A DNA stretch of 64,000 bases, taken from the NCBI RefSeq assembly GCF_001921745.1, contig NZ_MRYA01000009.1, forward strand, positions 18,945 through 82,944. Direction: 5' to 3'. Origin of the DNA: Psychrobacter sp. Cmf 22.2. GTDB taxonomy: Bacteria; Pseudomonadota; Gammaproteobacteria; Pseudomonadales; Moraxellaceae. The notes under the pieces were generated by a model. That model ran no database searches. It was given only the letters and a program-made list of their open reading frames with translations, and was not told where the DNA came from. Positions 37,037-46,807 of the stretch are shown here, one piece after another (position 1 is the stretch's first letter; each line of letters starts with the position of its first letter). A program made the position numbers and the translations under genes.

Positions 37037-37894
37037 TTAATGGTCATCCTTATCTTTGATGACTGTCTTATCAAAGGATGAGTCGAGCAATTGAGCGATG
37101 AGCTCTGCCAGCTGCTGTGCCCAATAACCATACGTTAAGCTACTGGGATGAAAGCCGTCGCTTGCAAACATGGCTATACTATTAATAGGCTCATTAGTAT
37201 GTTTTTCTGCCAGCAATTCAAAATCTGCTGCCATATGGTGCACGCCACTATGCTGAGCACAAATACTCTGCAGTACTTGGTCGAGCTTCGTGGCTTTTGC
37301 CCCGATAAAGTTATTAAGCGGTGACGGTAAAGCAGGCATCTGCGCCATCGGTGGTAGGCTTGAGAAAATAAGTGTTTGTACGTCAAACTTACGCTGAGCA
37401 ATGGCGATGATTTGCTCAATCTGCTGTTGCCACTTTGAGATAGAAACGTTTGAGGTGGCGTCATTGACCCCGACACTCAAAACCATGATATCAACCGGCT
37501 GGTGAGGAGTAGGGAGGATATACAATCTTCGTAAAATATCGAAACTGGTATGTCCAGTCGTCGCCTGTAACGACCAACTAAGCCTATCAAACTGGGTATG
37601 AGTAACTAATTTTTGCTGCAAAGCAGGGATCAACTTACCAGCAAGCGCCTCTTGCTGAGTTAGACTGCCGACCCCAGCTGCTGCCGAGTCACCAACGATC
37701 ATTAGGCTTAATGTTTTTGTAATCTCAGTGGCTGCCATCTCGGCAGAGTCGCGTAGTTGAATATGACCTTGTCTCTCGCCTTCTGGTTCAGGAAGGCGCA
37801 CGGTGTCGCGTTTGACTTTACGACCTTGATATAAGTAAATAGGGGCGAGTAATACATCTTTTGCAATGGCAGATATTTTAAGAGGAGCTACCAT
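37037..37894 (-). CDS. SGNH/GDSL-type hydrolase
   Basis: 285 residues. The catalytic blocks are MIVGDSAAAGVG (Ser, block I), a Gly in block II, LSVGVNDATSN (Asn, block III) and SDGFHPSSLTY (Asp and His, block V). About 55 residues precede block I with a weakly hydrophobic stretch but no clear signal. It is likely an esterase or lipase with unknown substrate. Its start overlaps the nadV stop in ATGGTAG, so the two are translationally coupled. Confidence 0.88.
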   Translation of the reverse strand: MVAPLKISAIAKDVLLAPIYLYQGRKVKRDTVRLPEPEGERQGHIQLRDSAEMAATEITKTLSLMIVGDSAAAGVGSLTQQEALAGKLIPALQQKLVTHTQFDRLSWSLQATTGHTSFDILRRLYILPTPHQPVDIMVLSVGVNDATSNVSISKWQQQIEQIIAIAQRKFDVQTLIFSSLPPMAQMPALPSPLNNFIGAKATKLDQVLQSICAQHSGVHHMAADFELLAEKHTNEPINSIAMFASDGFHPSSLTYGYWAQQLAELIAQLLDSSFDKTVIKDKDDH

Positions 37895-39285
37895 CCTGCA
37901 CGCTCCCGTATACTAGTGAGACTGTCTTCCACGAGCAGTTTGCCATCGACATAGACATCGCGTAGCAGGCTATCTGCACCAACATTTAAATCATCAGCTT
38001 TTATGGTTTTTATGTGGCCGTTATCATCTTTTATCAGCGCTAAGCGGCCTTTTTTAGAGCGTTTAGAGTGACTGGTCACTGGATCTTTATAGATGTCTTT
38101 CCATACCCCATCGATACAAATAGCGCTGGCTTTCATCGCCCAGTTCATCGTATCGCGATTGACTTGTTGCAAAAGACCACCTCCCATACCAAAGGTAATA
38201 TTCTCTGCACTAAAGCCAGCGTTCATCACGACGTCAATAATCTTACTTAAGCTTTGCGGGCTAATGCCGTCACCTTGAATAATACGTACGTAATCAGGCA
38301 AGACTTTATAGCCTTTACTGTTAAGGGTCGTACCGAATCTTACTGCCAAACGCTCCAATGCCTCACGTACCACTTTGGCCGGCTCGCCACTGTCTGGTCG
38401 AATAACCAAGGTGCCACCCATATTTTTGACATCGTCTTTTAATGCATCGCCCCAGATGTTATCAATGGCATTCCACAAATCATAGCTATCGGAGACGACT
38501 GAAAAAGATTTATCTTTGCCACCAAACTGTTCAATCATATTGGCAAAAGCCGCAGTCTCTCCATCGCGGCCCCAAGCGGTCATGGTGCTGTGTTCAGCAG
38601 CAGGAATGGAGAACGCTGGCATATCATTGCCCATTTGATACCAACGACTGGCAGCAACCAAAGCAGCCATAGAATCGGTACCAGCGAAATTAACCAAATG
38701 CGCTAAGCTACCGAGTGCTACCGACTCATGACTAGAAGCGCCACGTGAGCCAAAATCATGTAAACGGGAAATGAGTGATTCTGAATTATCAGCAGACTTT
38801 TCTAACGCGCGGCGGATAACCTCTTTGCAATAATGTGACACGCTGGCGACGGTTGAGGGATACCAGATGGCGCGTAGTAAGGCAGTTTCGATATAGCTTG
38901 GTAACCAATAAAACTCAGGATCAGTATTAGTGATTTGGCACACTACGTTGGACACAGGCACGATGCTACCTTCAGGCACAGCCTCGATACGTAGAGGTAA
39001 ATAACCGCTATGCTTATCGACCAGACGCTCCCATCCCGCACGATTGAACGTTAGACCGTGAGCATGAATCACCGTTTCGGCTTCATCTATATCCTGATGA
39101 GTAATAGGGGTGCTTAAGTATTCTTTAATAAAAGCTTGTAAGCCGAAAAACACCACCTCATAGTCGCCACCGCGGGCTTCGATATAGCTGGATAGATACT
39201 CACTGCCAGCTGGGTATTGCACCCAGTGTGAGGTTTTATAACTGTCACTATTAAGAATTAGATTGTTCAAATTGTTGGTATACAT
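37888..39285 (-). CDS. nadV: Nicotinamide phosphoribosyltransferase
   Basis: 465 residues from the ATG at 39285, preceded by GAGGAG. It makes NMN from nicotinamide and PRPP, bypassing deamidation. The start (NLILNSDSYKTSHWVQYP), the block SRLHDFGSRGASSHES, the Asp in FAGTDSM and VIRPDSGEP match the NAMPT/NadV family rather than the nicotinate enzyme PncB. GGGLLQQVNRDTMNWAMK is also typical. The NMN adenylyltransferase gene lies 200 bases upstream on the same strand, giving a two-step route from nicotinamide to NAD. Confidence 0.93.
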   Translation of the reverse strand: MYTNNLNNLILNSDSYKTSHWVQYPAGSEYLSSYIEARGGDYEVVFFGLQAFIKEYLSTPITHQDIDEAETVIHAHGLTFNRAGWERLVDKHSGYLPLRIEAVPEGSIVPVSNVVCQITNTDPEFYWLPSYIETALLRAIWYPSTVASVSHYCKEVIRRALEKSADNSESLISRLHDFGSRGASSHESVALGSLAHLVNFAGTDSMAALVAASRWYQMGNDMPAFSIPAAEHSTMTAWGRDGETAAFANMIEQFGGKDKSFSVVSDSYDLWNAIDNIWGDALKDDVKNMGGTLVIRPDSGEPAKVVREALERLAVRFGTTLNSKGYKVLPDYVRIIQGDGISPQSLSKIIDVVMNAGFSAENITFGMGGGLLQQVNRDTMNWAMKASAICIDGVWKDIYKDPVTSHSKRSKKGRLALIKDDNGHIKTIKADDLNVGADSLLRDVYVDGKLLVEDSLTSIRERAGW

Positions 39286-39484
39286 CACAGAACTCCTCTG
39301 CTTTGATATGTCGCAACTGCGTTAATAAAAAAACAGCTGCGACGATTAGCCCTTACCGTCTATCAGCTCGGGCGCTAAAACCTATAGAATAAAAATTTGT
39401 GAAAGAATGATCATAAAATCATATAGAATTTTATCAGTTAGTAATCACTTAAATAATGAACTAAACGGTCAGTTAGATGAGCTA

Positions 39485-40537
39485 TTACAATCCAACCATC
39501 TTAGTGATAATCGCATAATGGTCTTCAAACATCATAGTGGCATCAAGCTCGGCTAGGGGTAACCAAAAAGCGTGTACAGCATCATCGCTACCTTTTACTT
39601 TTGGCAGGCCATTTGCGTCATTCTTTAGTTGAAAGTAAAAGGCTTGGGTAAGCGTGCGTCCACGTGCAGAGCGATAGGGGTCATCGAAAGTATGCTGACT
39701 ATGGCAAGAGCCTCGCAGTACAGGCTCAGGGACTTTAAGACGGGTCTCTTCACGTAGCTCACGGATGCAGGCGTCAAATAAGGTCTCTTTTGGATTAAGG
39801 AACCCACCAGGCAGCGCCCAAAGCCCTCGTCCCGGCATGCTGCGCCGCTCTACCAACAATATGTGTCCTGACTGTACGACTAAGGCATCAGCGGTCATAA
39901 ATGTCGGTGGGTAAGGTGCAGACTCCCACTGTTTTTTATACTTATCAATAAAGCCTGCTTCTTCGTGTAGCTGCTGATAATGACTCGTCTTTTTAAATTC
40001 ATCTAAGACTTTGCGAGTCGACTCAGGCGTACGATCAGGGGTAGGGGTTGCGCCCATTAGGTAGCTATCACGGATCGGTGTAGCAGATAAATTATGATAG
40101 TTAGGCACAGAAACTGATGCCCAGTTTGGAAATAACGACAAGTAATAAGAAGAGCTGTCTTTAGAGTGACCGATAAGACCGATATCAGCATTTAAGTCAC
40201 CGGTGATAGATTTGACGCCTGCTTGTACATATTGTAGCCAGCGCGTGTCATTATAGAGCGCATCATCCAAGCCCACACAATGTATACGCTCTGCTTCATC
40301 CGCTGAATAAGCGCCTTGAATCATCGCTGCACGCTCAGCGACACTGAACGGATTGCGCAAGCTACGCGGCAAGTTGGCCGAACCGATTAACATGATGACT
40401 TCATCAGCACGTTTTAATGCTTCGTCAATGACAGCTTTATGCCCACGGTGGAACGGCTGAAAACGACCAATAAATACCAGATAGCGGTAATGTTTACTCT
40501 CTTGCTTATCTGAATGTTGCTCTGATAAATCACTCAT
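39485..40537 (-). CDS. nadM: Bifunctional NMN adenylyltransferase / Nudix hydrolase
   Basis: 350 residues from the ATG at 40537. A TTG 14 codons upstream is less likely. The N-terminal adenylyltransferase domain has the nucleotidyl-transfer motif GRFQPFHRGHK and a late SATPIRDS. It converts NMN and ATP to NAD. The C-terminal Nudix domain has GGFLNPKETLFDACIRELRE then ETRL, a full Nudix box. In such fusions it hydrolyses ADP-ribose or related compounds, or senses them. It works with NadV, encoded downstream. Confidence 0.92.
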   Translation of the reverse strand: MSDLSEQHSDKQESKHYRYLVFIGRFQPFHRGHKAVIDEALKRADEVIMLIGSANLPRSLRNPFSVAERAAMIQGAYSADEAERIHCVGLDDALYNDTRWLQYVQAGVKSITGDLNADIGLIGHSKDSSSYYLSLFPNWASVSVPNYHNLSATPIRDSYLMGATPTPDRTPESTRKVLDEFKKTSHYQQLHEEAGFIDKYKKQWESAPYPPTFMTADALVVQSGHILLVERRSMPGRGLWALPGGFLNPKETLFDACIRELREETRLKVPEPVLRGSCHSQHTFDDPYRSARGRTLTQAFYFQLKNDANGLPKVKGSDDAVHAFWLPLAELDATMMFEDHYAIITKMVGL

Positions 40538-40744
40538 AGACGCCGACTTCCTACTACTTATTTTTTTGATTGAAAACAATTTAATGACGCCAATACTGAC
40601 ACAGCATAGGAGTTGCTGACAAGTGTAAAGATGTTTAGTGGTGTGTCGTTACTGATGTTAGCTTATTTTGATACTTGTCCTTAATATGGTGTGAAGTTCA
40701 TTTGATTAGATGTAATAGGGGCGATAAATAAGATAAATAAACAA

Positions 40745-41719
40745 TCACTTCGCATACTTCTCAATCCATGCAACAACCGTCGGCCATATCTCTTTAGCAG
40801 CGTTACGGCTAATCATAATGCGGCTATGAGTATAATCGTCCAAATCTCCATTACTGATTGAGTATTCACGAAACACGTTAGTAGGATTATTAAAAGCATC
40901 AAAAAACAATTTACAGCCGCCAGTTGGCGAAATAAATTTATCGCCTCTAGCACTAATAGCATAAATCGGTATGGTAATCATAGGCATATGCTGACGATAA
41001 TCAAAGCTGCCATCATTGGTGACGTCCACTATGATGTTTTTTGCGAGCTTGCTTTGCTCAATATTACTCTGTTTAATAAAGCTGCTGTTAAAGTTCTTTT
41101 GTAGGTTCCAATCAAACCACTGATTCATCGTGTAATAACTTTCGTTAATAGGCCCCATTTTGAGTTTTTTTGCAGGAATATAGCCAAATAGTCGGGTAAA
41201 TAATTTGGCTGTCAAAATTTTGAGATGGTTTTTGACATTTACGACCGCTCCGAACGCTTGGCAGGCAAACATAGTGATACTATTGATTTTATCAATATAG
41301 CGTGGATTTTGGACTAAAAACATGGTCAAGCCAACGCCGCCACCGCTATGAGTGACACAATGCAAGTTGTCCAGCTCTAATTCATCAAATAAATAACCAA
41401 AAGTTGCTTCAAAGTCATAAGTCGCAACGGTTTCAAAGTTAAATTTATCTTTTGGCACTGAGCTGTGCCCATGTCCGCGCCATTCCATAATGTAGCAGTG
41501 ATGACCATAGCTGGCTAAATACTCAGCAATTTTTAGGCAGGTGTGTTTGTCCGAAAACGTACCATGCGTCAGTAATATATTTTGTGTTTTAGCTACAGAG
41601 CTGGCAGCTGCAATATTACCATTAGTCGCATTGTTGTCCTTTACACTATCGATAACTTGCCAAACCGCAATTTGCTCACCATCTTTGGTTTCTACTAAAT
41701 TTAGCGTTTTCATGAACAT
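40745..41719 (-). CDS. Alpha/beta hydrolase, lipase-like
   Basis: 324 residues from the ATG at 41719. GAGA lies 8 bases before it, and a TTG at 41737 extends the frame. The oxyanion block LLTHGTFSDKHTC is followed by MEWRGHGHSS. The nucleophile elbow is THSGGG rather than the common GxSxG. Asp and His follow in SARGDKFISP and YTHSRIM. The layout resembles acid-lipase-like hydrolases; substrate unknown. No signal peptide is seen. Confidence 0.8.
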   Translation of the reverse strand: MFMKTLNLVETKDGEQIAVWQVIDSVKDNNATNGNIAAASSVAKTQNILLTHGTFSDKHTCLKIAEYLASYGHHCYIMEWRGHGHSSVPKDKFNFETVATYDFEATFGYLFDELELDNLHCVTHSGGGVGLTMFLVQNPRYIDKINSITMFACQAFGAVVNVKNHLKILTAKLFTRLFGYIPAKKLKMGPINESYYTMNQWFDWNLQKNFNSSFIKQSNIEQSKLAKNIIVDVTNDGSFDYRQHMPMITIPIYAISARGDKFISPTGGCKLFFDAFNNPTNVFREYSISNGDLDDYTHSRIMISRNAAKEIWPTVVAWIEKYAK

Positions 41720-41749
41720 AAAAGTGGTCTCGTACAAGTCGTTTGGGAG

Positions 41750-41797
41750 AGGTACTAATGATATAAGTATTAAATAAGTACTAAATAGGTACTAGAG
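41750..41797. repeat. Degenerate 11-bp tandem repeat upstream of the lipase-like gene
   Basis: AGGTACTAATG, AAGTATTAAAT, AAGTACTAAAT and AGGTACTAGAG follow one another with one 4-base gap after the first. The spacing is close to one helical turn. The rest of the 41720-42275 spacer is AT-rich, with a palindrome at 42063-42075. Confidence 0.55.
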
Positions 41798-42062
41798 ATT
41801 CTTAAAAGATATCATTACTAAGTAAAGCATAAATAAACATCGTTCAAATAAATTAATAACACGTTAGAAATTGGAACACTTTTCTTATTAGCGTTTTGCG
41901 TATTTTATTTTGTCTATCATGAGAGTCTACCAACGCTTGATAATTAACAACACAGTCTTAATATAGGCTATAACGCATACTATATTTGTTTTGTATTATC
42001 ACGAGAGCTTAACGACCTCTACTTTCTAAATTTGATTATTTAAAAAACCAATCGCAGCCATT

Positions 42063-42124
42063 TGTGACGGTCACAGTTCAATCATAGTGGCGCAGTCGGA
42101 ATTATCATCTGGATGCGTTATAAT
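42063..42124 (+). promoter_or_regulatory. Palindrome and -10 element upstream of nfuA
   Basis: TGTGAC-G-GTCACA (42063-42075) is a perfect 6+1+6 palindrome. A perfect TATAAT follows at 42119-42124, with a poor -35 (TCGGAA). The half-site spacing does not fit CRP. The palindrome may be an operator for an unidentified regulator. Confidence 0.45.
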
Positions 42125-42275
42125 AGTCGTCATAACTTTATTAAAACTGTAGTCAAACCAAGTTCATACAACGATAAACTGCAGTGTTTAGTATTCCGCC
42201 TATTTTATTTATAAAATTCACGACACAGCAACTATGACAGACATAGCATTTGTGTCATAACGCATAGGAAACCTT

Positions 42276-42959
42276 ATGAGTGAGCACAACCAAACTGCTG
42301 GTCAATTAGACCAGTCTGCAGACTTTGAGTCAGCATTAGACACTGAACAGGCTGAAACCAAGAGCAATATTACGATTACCGAGACAGCGCAAGGTTATTT
42401 GGCTGATCTGCTGTCAAAGCAAGATACTGATGGCATTGGCGTACGTATCTTTGTCGAGCATCCTGGCACACCGCGTGCAGAGTGCTGTATGGCATACAAT
42501 CAGCCAGGTGAAGAAGACAGCGCTGATTTACGATTCGACTACGAGAATTTTTCGGCCTTTATTGAGGCGGCGTCAGTCCCTTATTTAGAAGATGCAGTCA
42601 TCGATTATAATAAAGACCGTTTCGGTGGTCAGCTGACTTTTCGTGCACCGAACTCAAAAGTGCCAAAAGTCGGTGCTGATGCCAGTGTTGAAGAGCGCAT
42701 CAACTATATTTTGCAATCAGAGATAAACCCAGGTCTTGCTGCACATGGTGGTATGGTAGATCTGCTAGAGCTAATCGAGGAAGAAGGTGTCGGCTTGACT
42801 GCAGTCCTAAAATTTGGTGGAGGTTGCCAAGGGTGTTCAGCCGTCGATATGACTTTGCGTCAAGGGGTTGAAGTACAGCTTAAGCAGCAAATACCAGAGC
42901 TAACCCAAGTGGTTGATGAGACGGACCACACCCACACTGAAAACGCCTACTATAAGTAA
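42276..42959 (+). CDS. nfuA: Fe/S biogenesis protein NfuA
   Basis: 227 residues. An N-terminal extension of about 28 residues is followed by a degenerate A-type carrier domain (about 30-130) and a C-terminal Nfu domain. The latter has the cluster-binding [14 protein letters not shown] (Cys184 and Cys187). NfuA carries [4Fe-4S] clusters to client enzymes, mainly under oxidative or iron stress. It is monocistronic with a terminator. Confidence 0.95.
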   Translation: MSEHNQTAGQLDQSADFESALDTEQAETKSNITITETAQGYLADLLSKQDTDGIGVRIFVEHPGTPRAECCMAYNQPGEEDSADLRFDYENFSAFIEAASVPYLEDAVIDYNKDRFGGQLTFRAPNSKVPKVGADASVEERINYILQSEINPGLAAHGGMVDLLELIEEEGVGLTAVLKFGGGCQGCSAVDMTLRQGVEVQLKQQIPELTQVVDETDHTHTENAYYK

Positions 42960-43082
42960 ATGTTTAATAGTAAATTAGTGATCTATAAGTGTGAAAGACG
43001 GTATGAATAAAGCTTATTAAACTTATTGCTTATGAATATCAGGCATTAGACGCTGAATAAATGGCTATTCTTTTAATAAAGA

Positions 43083-43113
43083 AGCTGGGTTATGATGAAC
43101 TCAGCTTTTTTTA
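43083..43113 (+). terminator. Terminator of nfuA
   Basis: AGCTGGGTT pairs with AACTCAGCT (one wobble) and is followed by T7. Confidence 0.85.
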
Positions 43114-43191
43114 TTACTATGATTTAGGAAATAGCTTTTTTAGAGATTATTTTTATTCAATACGTTTTCAATTAATGTTAAGGAGTATGTG

Positions 43192-44520
43192 ATGAGTAAT
43201 GGACAACCAGAGAATAATACTGACAATAACCTAAAGAGTACCGCGCACTTAGAGACGCTTGCCATTCATGCAGGTTACACTGTTGAGCCGACAACCAAAT
43301 CAGTGGCAGTGCCTATTTATCATACCAGCTCCTATGCTTTTGATAATACGCAGCACGGGGCAGATTTATTTGACCTTAAGGTTGCAGGGAATATCTACAC
43401 CCGTATTATGAATCCGACCAATGCGGTACTAGAGGAGCGCGTAGCAGCGCTTGAAGGCGGTATTGGCGGACTTGCGGTCGCCTCTGGTATGGCTGCCATC
43501 ACTTATGCCATTCAAACCATCTGTGAGGCGGGAGACAATATCGTTGCAGTATCGACTCTATACGGTGGGACTTATAATCTGTTCGCTCATGCGCTACCGC
43601 GCCAAGGTATCGAAGTTCGCTTCTTTGACCACAAAGACCCTGAGGCTATCCGTGATTTAATCGATGACAAAACCAAGATGGTCTTTGCTGAAAGTATCGG
43701 TAATCCGCTGGGCAATATCATCGATATTCAAGCGGTCAGTGATATCGCCCACGAGTATGGTGTACCAGTGGTGATTGATAACACGGTGGCGACGCCCGCG
43801 CTTTGTCGTCCGTTTGAGTTCGGCGCTGATATCGTCATTCATTCATTGACCAAATATATGAGCGGCACCGGTACGTCAATTGGTGGCGCTATCGTTGATG
43901 GCGGGAGCTTCGCTTGGGGCGATTACCCTGAGCGCTTTCCATTATTAAACACACCAGATGACAGTTACCATGGCGTAAACTTTGTAAAAGATGTGGGCGC
44001 AGCAGCTTTTATAGCTCGTGCTCGCGTTGCACCGCTACGCAATACTGGTGCAGCATTAAGTCCCCTCAATGCTTTTAGTATCTTGCAAGGTATGGAGACG
44101 TTAAGTTTACGTATGGAGCGTCACGTACAAAATGCACAAGCCGTTGCTGAATATCTGCGTGACCATGATGAGGTTGCTTGGGTGAAATATGCAGGCTTGC
44201 CTGATCATCCTGAGCATAAGCTTGCTAAAAAGTATATGAAAGGCACACCATCTGCTATTTTAACCTTTGGAGTAAAAGGGGATCTTGAAGCAGGGGCACG
44301 CTTTATTGATGCGTTGCAGCTGATTACGCGCTTGGTCAATATCGGTGATGCGAAGTCTTTAGCCTGTCATCCAGCGACGACGACGCATCGTCAGCTAAAC
44401 GAGCAAGAATTGGAGCAAGCGGGCGTTAGCAATGATATGGTACGATTATCTATTGGTATCGAACACATTGAGGATATAAAAGCAGATTTGGCTCAGGCGT
44501 TAGCGTCAGCCTCTGTTTAA
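43192..44520 (+). CDS. metY: O-acetylhomoserine sulfhydrylase (Cys/Met metabolism PLP enzyme)
   Basis: 442 residues from the ATG at 43192, with AGGAG 7 bases before it. A GTG one codon earlier is unlikely. The start HLETLAIHAGY and the PLP Lys in HSLTKYMSGTGTSIGG (about residue 220) point to this enzyme. NIYTRIMNPTNAVLEERVA and CHPATTTHRQL fit the same enzyme. It makes homocysteine from O-acetylhomoserine and sulfide. No SAM riboswitch was recognised in the 80-base leader. Confidence 0.93.
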   Translation: MSNGQPENNTDNNLKSTAHLETLAIHAGYTVEPTTKSVAVPIYHTSSYAFDNTQHGADLFDLKVAGNIYTRIMNPTNAVLEERVAALEGGIGGLAVASGMAAITYAIQTICEAGDNIVAVSTLYGGTYNLFAHALPRQGIEVRFFDHKDPEAIRDLIDDKTKMVFAESIGNPLGNIIDIQAVSDIAHEYGVPVVIDNTVATPALCRPFEFGADIVIHSLTKYMSGTGTSIGGAIVDGGSFAWGDYPERFPLLNTPDDSYHGVNFVKDVGAAAFIARARVAPLRNTGAALSPLNAFSILQGMETLSLRMERHVQNAQAVAEYLRDHDEVAWVKYAGLPDHPEHKLAKKYMKGTPSAILTFGVKGDLEAGARFIDALQLITRLVNIGDAKSLACHPATTTHRQLNEQELEQAGVSNDMVRLSIGIEHIEDIKADLAQALASASV

Positions 44521-44536
44521 AGACAGTTTGCCACCT

Positions 44537-44570
44537 AAAAAGCCCATATCGTGATGATATGAGCTTTTTT
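44537..44570. terminator. Bidirectional terminator between metY and the adenosine-kinase-like gene
   Basis: AAAAAGC and CATATC pair with GATATG and GCTTTTTT with one mismatch. The genes converge here. Confidence 0.82.
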
Positions 44571-44627
44571 ATTGAACTAACAGTATTGATACAACTATAG
44601 TGGTCTAACAACGTCAAAAACGCTTAT

Positions 44628-45650
44628 CTAGGCGACCAACACTCGGCAAGCAATGTCTTTGTAGTCTTGGGAGTCGAGTCGTGGACCAAACTGTTGAATG
44701 ACTTGACTGGCCACTTCGCTGGCAAGACGACCACATTCTGGCAAGCTATATTGCTGTGATAGAGCATATAGAAATGCACCTGCATAGTTGTCGCCCGCTC
44801 CATTCGTATCGATTACATTGGCGACTTTGGGCGTCGGTATTTCATGAATAGTAATGTCACTGGTGTTTTCTTCAGACTTATGAGCAATGATTGCACCGTT
44901 AGCGCCATCAGTGACCACAGCAGTCTGACAGTATTCAAGGAGTGCACGTGCTGAGGCTTTGAGTTGTTTTTTTCCAGTAAACAGTCGGGCTTCTTCGCTA
45001 TTACAGAATACCACCGCAACTTTATTACCCAGCATATTAAGTAAACCCTCTTTTGCAAACTTCACCACCGCCGGATCGGCAAAGCTGACCGCAATTTTGG
45101 CATTATGAATCCCTGCTTGCTGACGCAGCTGGGTCATGGCAGGTTGAATGCTATCAGACATTGCCAAGTAGCCTTCGAAATATAGCCAGTCTGATTGTGT
45201 TAACGCTTCAAAGTCAATATTGTCAGCAGTGATATCACTGGATGTACCAAGGTAGGTTTGCATCGTACGCTCACCATCATGGGTGACAGCGACTACACAA
45301 GAGCCGGTCACACCGCCTTCATGTACCGACTTGGGTGAGGTTGCCACGCCTGCTTGATTTAAGTCTTTCAGATAAAATGTGCCTTGTGCATCGTCACCTA
45401 TACGGCAAGCGTAAAAGGGTTTACCGCCTAGGCTTGCGAAAGTAAACATAGCGTTTGCAGCCGAGCCACCACCTGCTTGCTTTGATAGCTTAATATTCGC
45501 CAGTTTTAAAAATGCCAATACTTGTTGCTGCTCATCAAGACCTGCTAGAGTCATATTGCCTTTGGTTAATTCGGTTTCTTCTAGTGCAGCATCGCTAAGC
45601 ACAAACTCATAGTCAACCAAGGCATTACCTACCGCCATTACATCATACAT
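44628..45650 (-). CDS. Adenosine-kinase-like PfkB/ribokinase family sugar kinase
   Basis: 340 residues, preceded by GGGAGAG. It has the PfkB pattern: GNALVDYEF, GGSAANAMFTFASLGG, then the C-terminal DTNGAGDNYAGAF with catalytic Asp. The N-terminal layout resembles bacterial adenosine kinase-type members, which phosphorylate adenosine or related nucleosides with ATP. Substrate is not provable from sequence. The stop is convergent with metY, and rsmI lies 52 bases upstream on the same strand. Confidence 0.85.
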   Translation of the reverse strand: MYDVMAVGNALVDYEFVLSDAALEETELTKGNMTLAGLDEQQQVLAFLKLANIKLSKQAGGGSAANAMFTFASLGGKPFYACRIGDDAQGTFYLKDLNQAGVATSPKSVHEGGVTGSCVVAVTHDGERTMQTYLGTSSDITADNIDFEALTQSDWLYFEGYLAMSDSIQPAMTQLRQQAGIHNAKIAVSFADPAVVKFAKEGLLNMLGNKVAVVFCNSEEARLFTGKKQLKASARALLEYCQTAVVTDGANGAIIAHKSEENTSDITIHEIPTPKVANVIDTNGAGDNYAGAFLYALSQQYSLPECGRLASEVASQVIQQFGPRLDSQDYKDIACRVLVA

Positions 45651-45702
45651 ATATTATCTCTCCCTCTTTAATATTAAAATAAAATAGCGTTTTAATTGAT
45701 TG

Positions 45703-46638
45703 CTAAGCTTGTAGCTCAAGAAGGCGCTGATATAAAGCATTCTTTTTGACACCTGTAATATCAGCAGCTAAAGACGCCGCTTTTTTGACGGACATATCCT
45801 CTAGTAAACGCTGCAATAATTTGTCATGATCACTGATATCATCATCCTGCGCTACGCTAACCCCTGCGACGACCACAACCATCTCGCCACGTCGCTGATT
45901 ATCATCGGCTTTAACGAAATCAATAAGATCGCCAAGGGTCGTTTTATATACGGTCTCGAAAGTTTTGGTTAGCTCACGACAATAAGTTACTTCACGATCA
46001 GTACCGAATACGTCTGCCATATCTTCTAAGCTTGCCACAATGCGATGCGGTGCTTCATAAAATATGAGGGTCTCAGGACGTGACTTCAACGCTGATAGCT
46101 GTTTTTGACGGCCATGTGTCTTTGCAGGCAAAAAGCCAATAAAGCTAAATCGATCAGAAGGTAGTCCGGCGACTGACAGTGCGGCAATCGCAGCTGAGGC
46201 CCCGACAATAGGCGATACTTTGACATCAGCTGCATGCGCGGCTTGCACCAATTGATAACCTGGATCACTCACCAGTGGCGTGCCTGCATCGCTAATCAAA
46301 GCAACCGAATGGCCTTGTTGAATCATCTCGATGATTTTGGGCGTTTGAATAGCACTGTTGTGCTCATGATATGCCCACAGTTTATTGTGACTGCGGGTTT
46401 TATTGTCTGCCGCAGCATTGTTGCTGTCAATTTTATTAACAGGCTTATCATTAGTATTGTCGCTTTTGGTCTCGATACCAAAATGCGCCAGTAGCTTCCC
46501 TGAGGTACGGGTATCTTCACAGGCAATAATAGCAACGTGTTTTAAGGTTTCAATTGCACGCGGTGTCATATCGCTTAAATTACCAATCGGAGTAGCAACG
46601 ATATACAGACAAGCTGGCATCGCAGTAGGGGTAGACAT
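45703..46638 (-). CDS. rsmI: 16S rRNA 2'-O-ribose C1402 methyltransferase RsmI
   Basis: 311 residues. Conserved blocks are LYIVATPIGNLSDMTPRAIE, CEDTRTSGKLL, LISDAGTPLVSDPG, FEAPHRI-like YEAPHRI and GEMVVVVAG. It methylates C1402 of 16S rRNA with SAM, tuning start-codon choice at the P site. Between FGIET and LWAYHEHN there is an Asn/Asp/Lys-rich insertion of about 29 residues (58-86) not usual in the family. It is divergent from yraN. Confidence 0.94.
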   Translation of the reverse strand: MSTPTAMPACLYIVATPIGNLSDMTPRAIETLKHVAIIACEDTRTSGKLLAHFGIETKSDNTNDKPVNKIDSNNAAADNKTRSHNKLWAYHEHNSAIQTPKIIEMIQQGHSVALISDAGTPLVSDPGYQLVQAAHAADVKVSPIVGASAAIAALSVAGLPSDRFSFIGFLPAKTHGRQKQLSALKSRPETLIFYEAPHRIVASLEDMADVFGTDREVTYCRELTKTFETVYKTTLGDLIDFVKADDNQRRGEMVVVVAGVSVAQDDDISDHDKLLQRLLEDMSVKKAASLAADITGVKKNALYQRLLELQA

Positions 46639-46681
46639 GAAAACCTCGTGAATGTGATGTTAAGTGCTAAAAAGTAGTTAG

Positions 46682-46705
46682 TTTATCATGTTGTGCTATG
46701 ATAAA
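46682..46705. promoter_or_regulatory. 8-bp inverted repeat in the rsmI/yraN divergent region
   Basis: TTTATCAT (46682-46689) and ATGATAAA (46698-46705) are separated by 8 bases. They could be an operator or a divergent promoter element. Confidence 0.4.
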
Positions 46706-46807
46706 TCCGAATTGACTACTATGTGGTTATTCAGAGCGCATCAAGTTAAATGTTAATACAGATGATTTTACAGGTTTTGTTTATAAAAAATGAAGAGAGT
46801 ACGCGTC

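Noticed and set aside
42063..42075. CRP/Vfr binding site before nfuA
   Set aside because: TGTGA and TCACA half-sites are separated by 3 bases instead of 6.
42960..43191. SAM riboswitch before metY
   Set aside because: After the nfuA terminator only about 80 bases remain and no riboswitch-like stems were seen.
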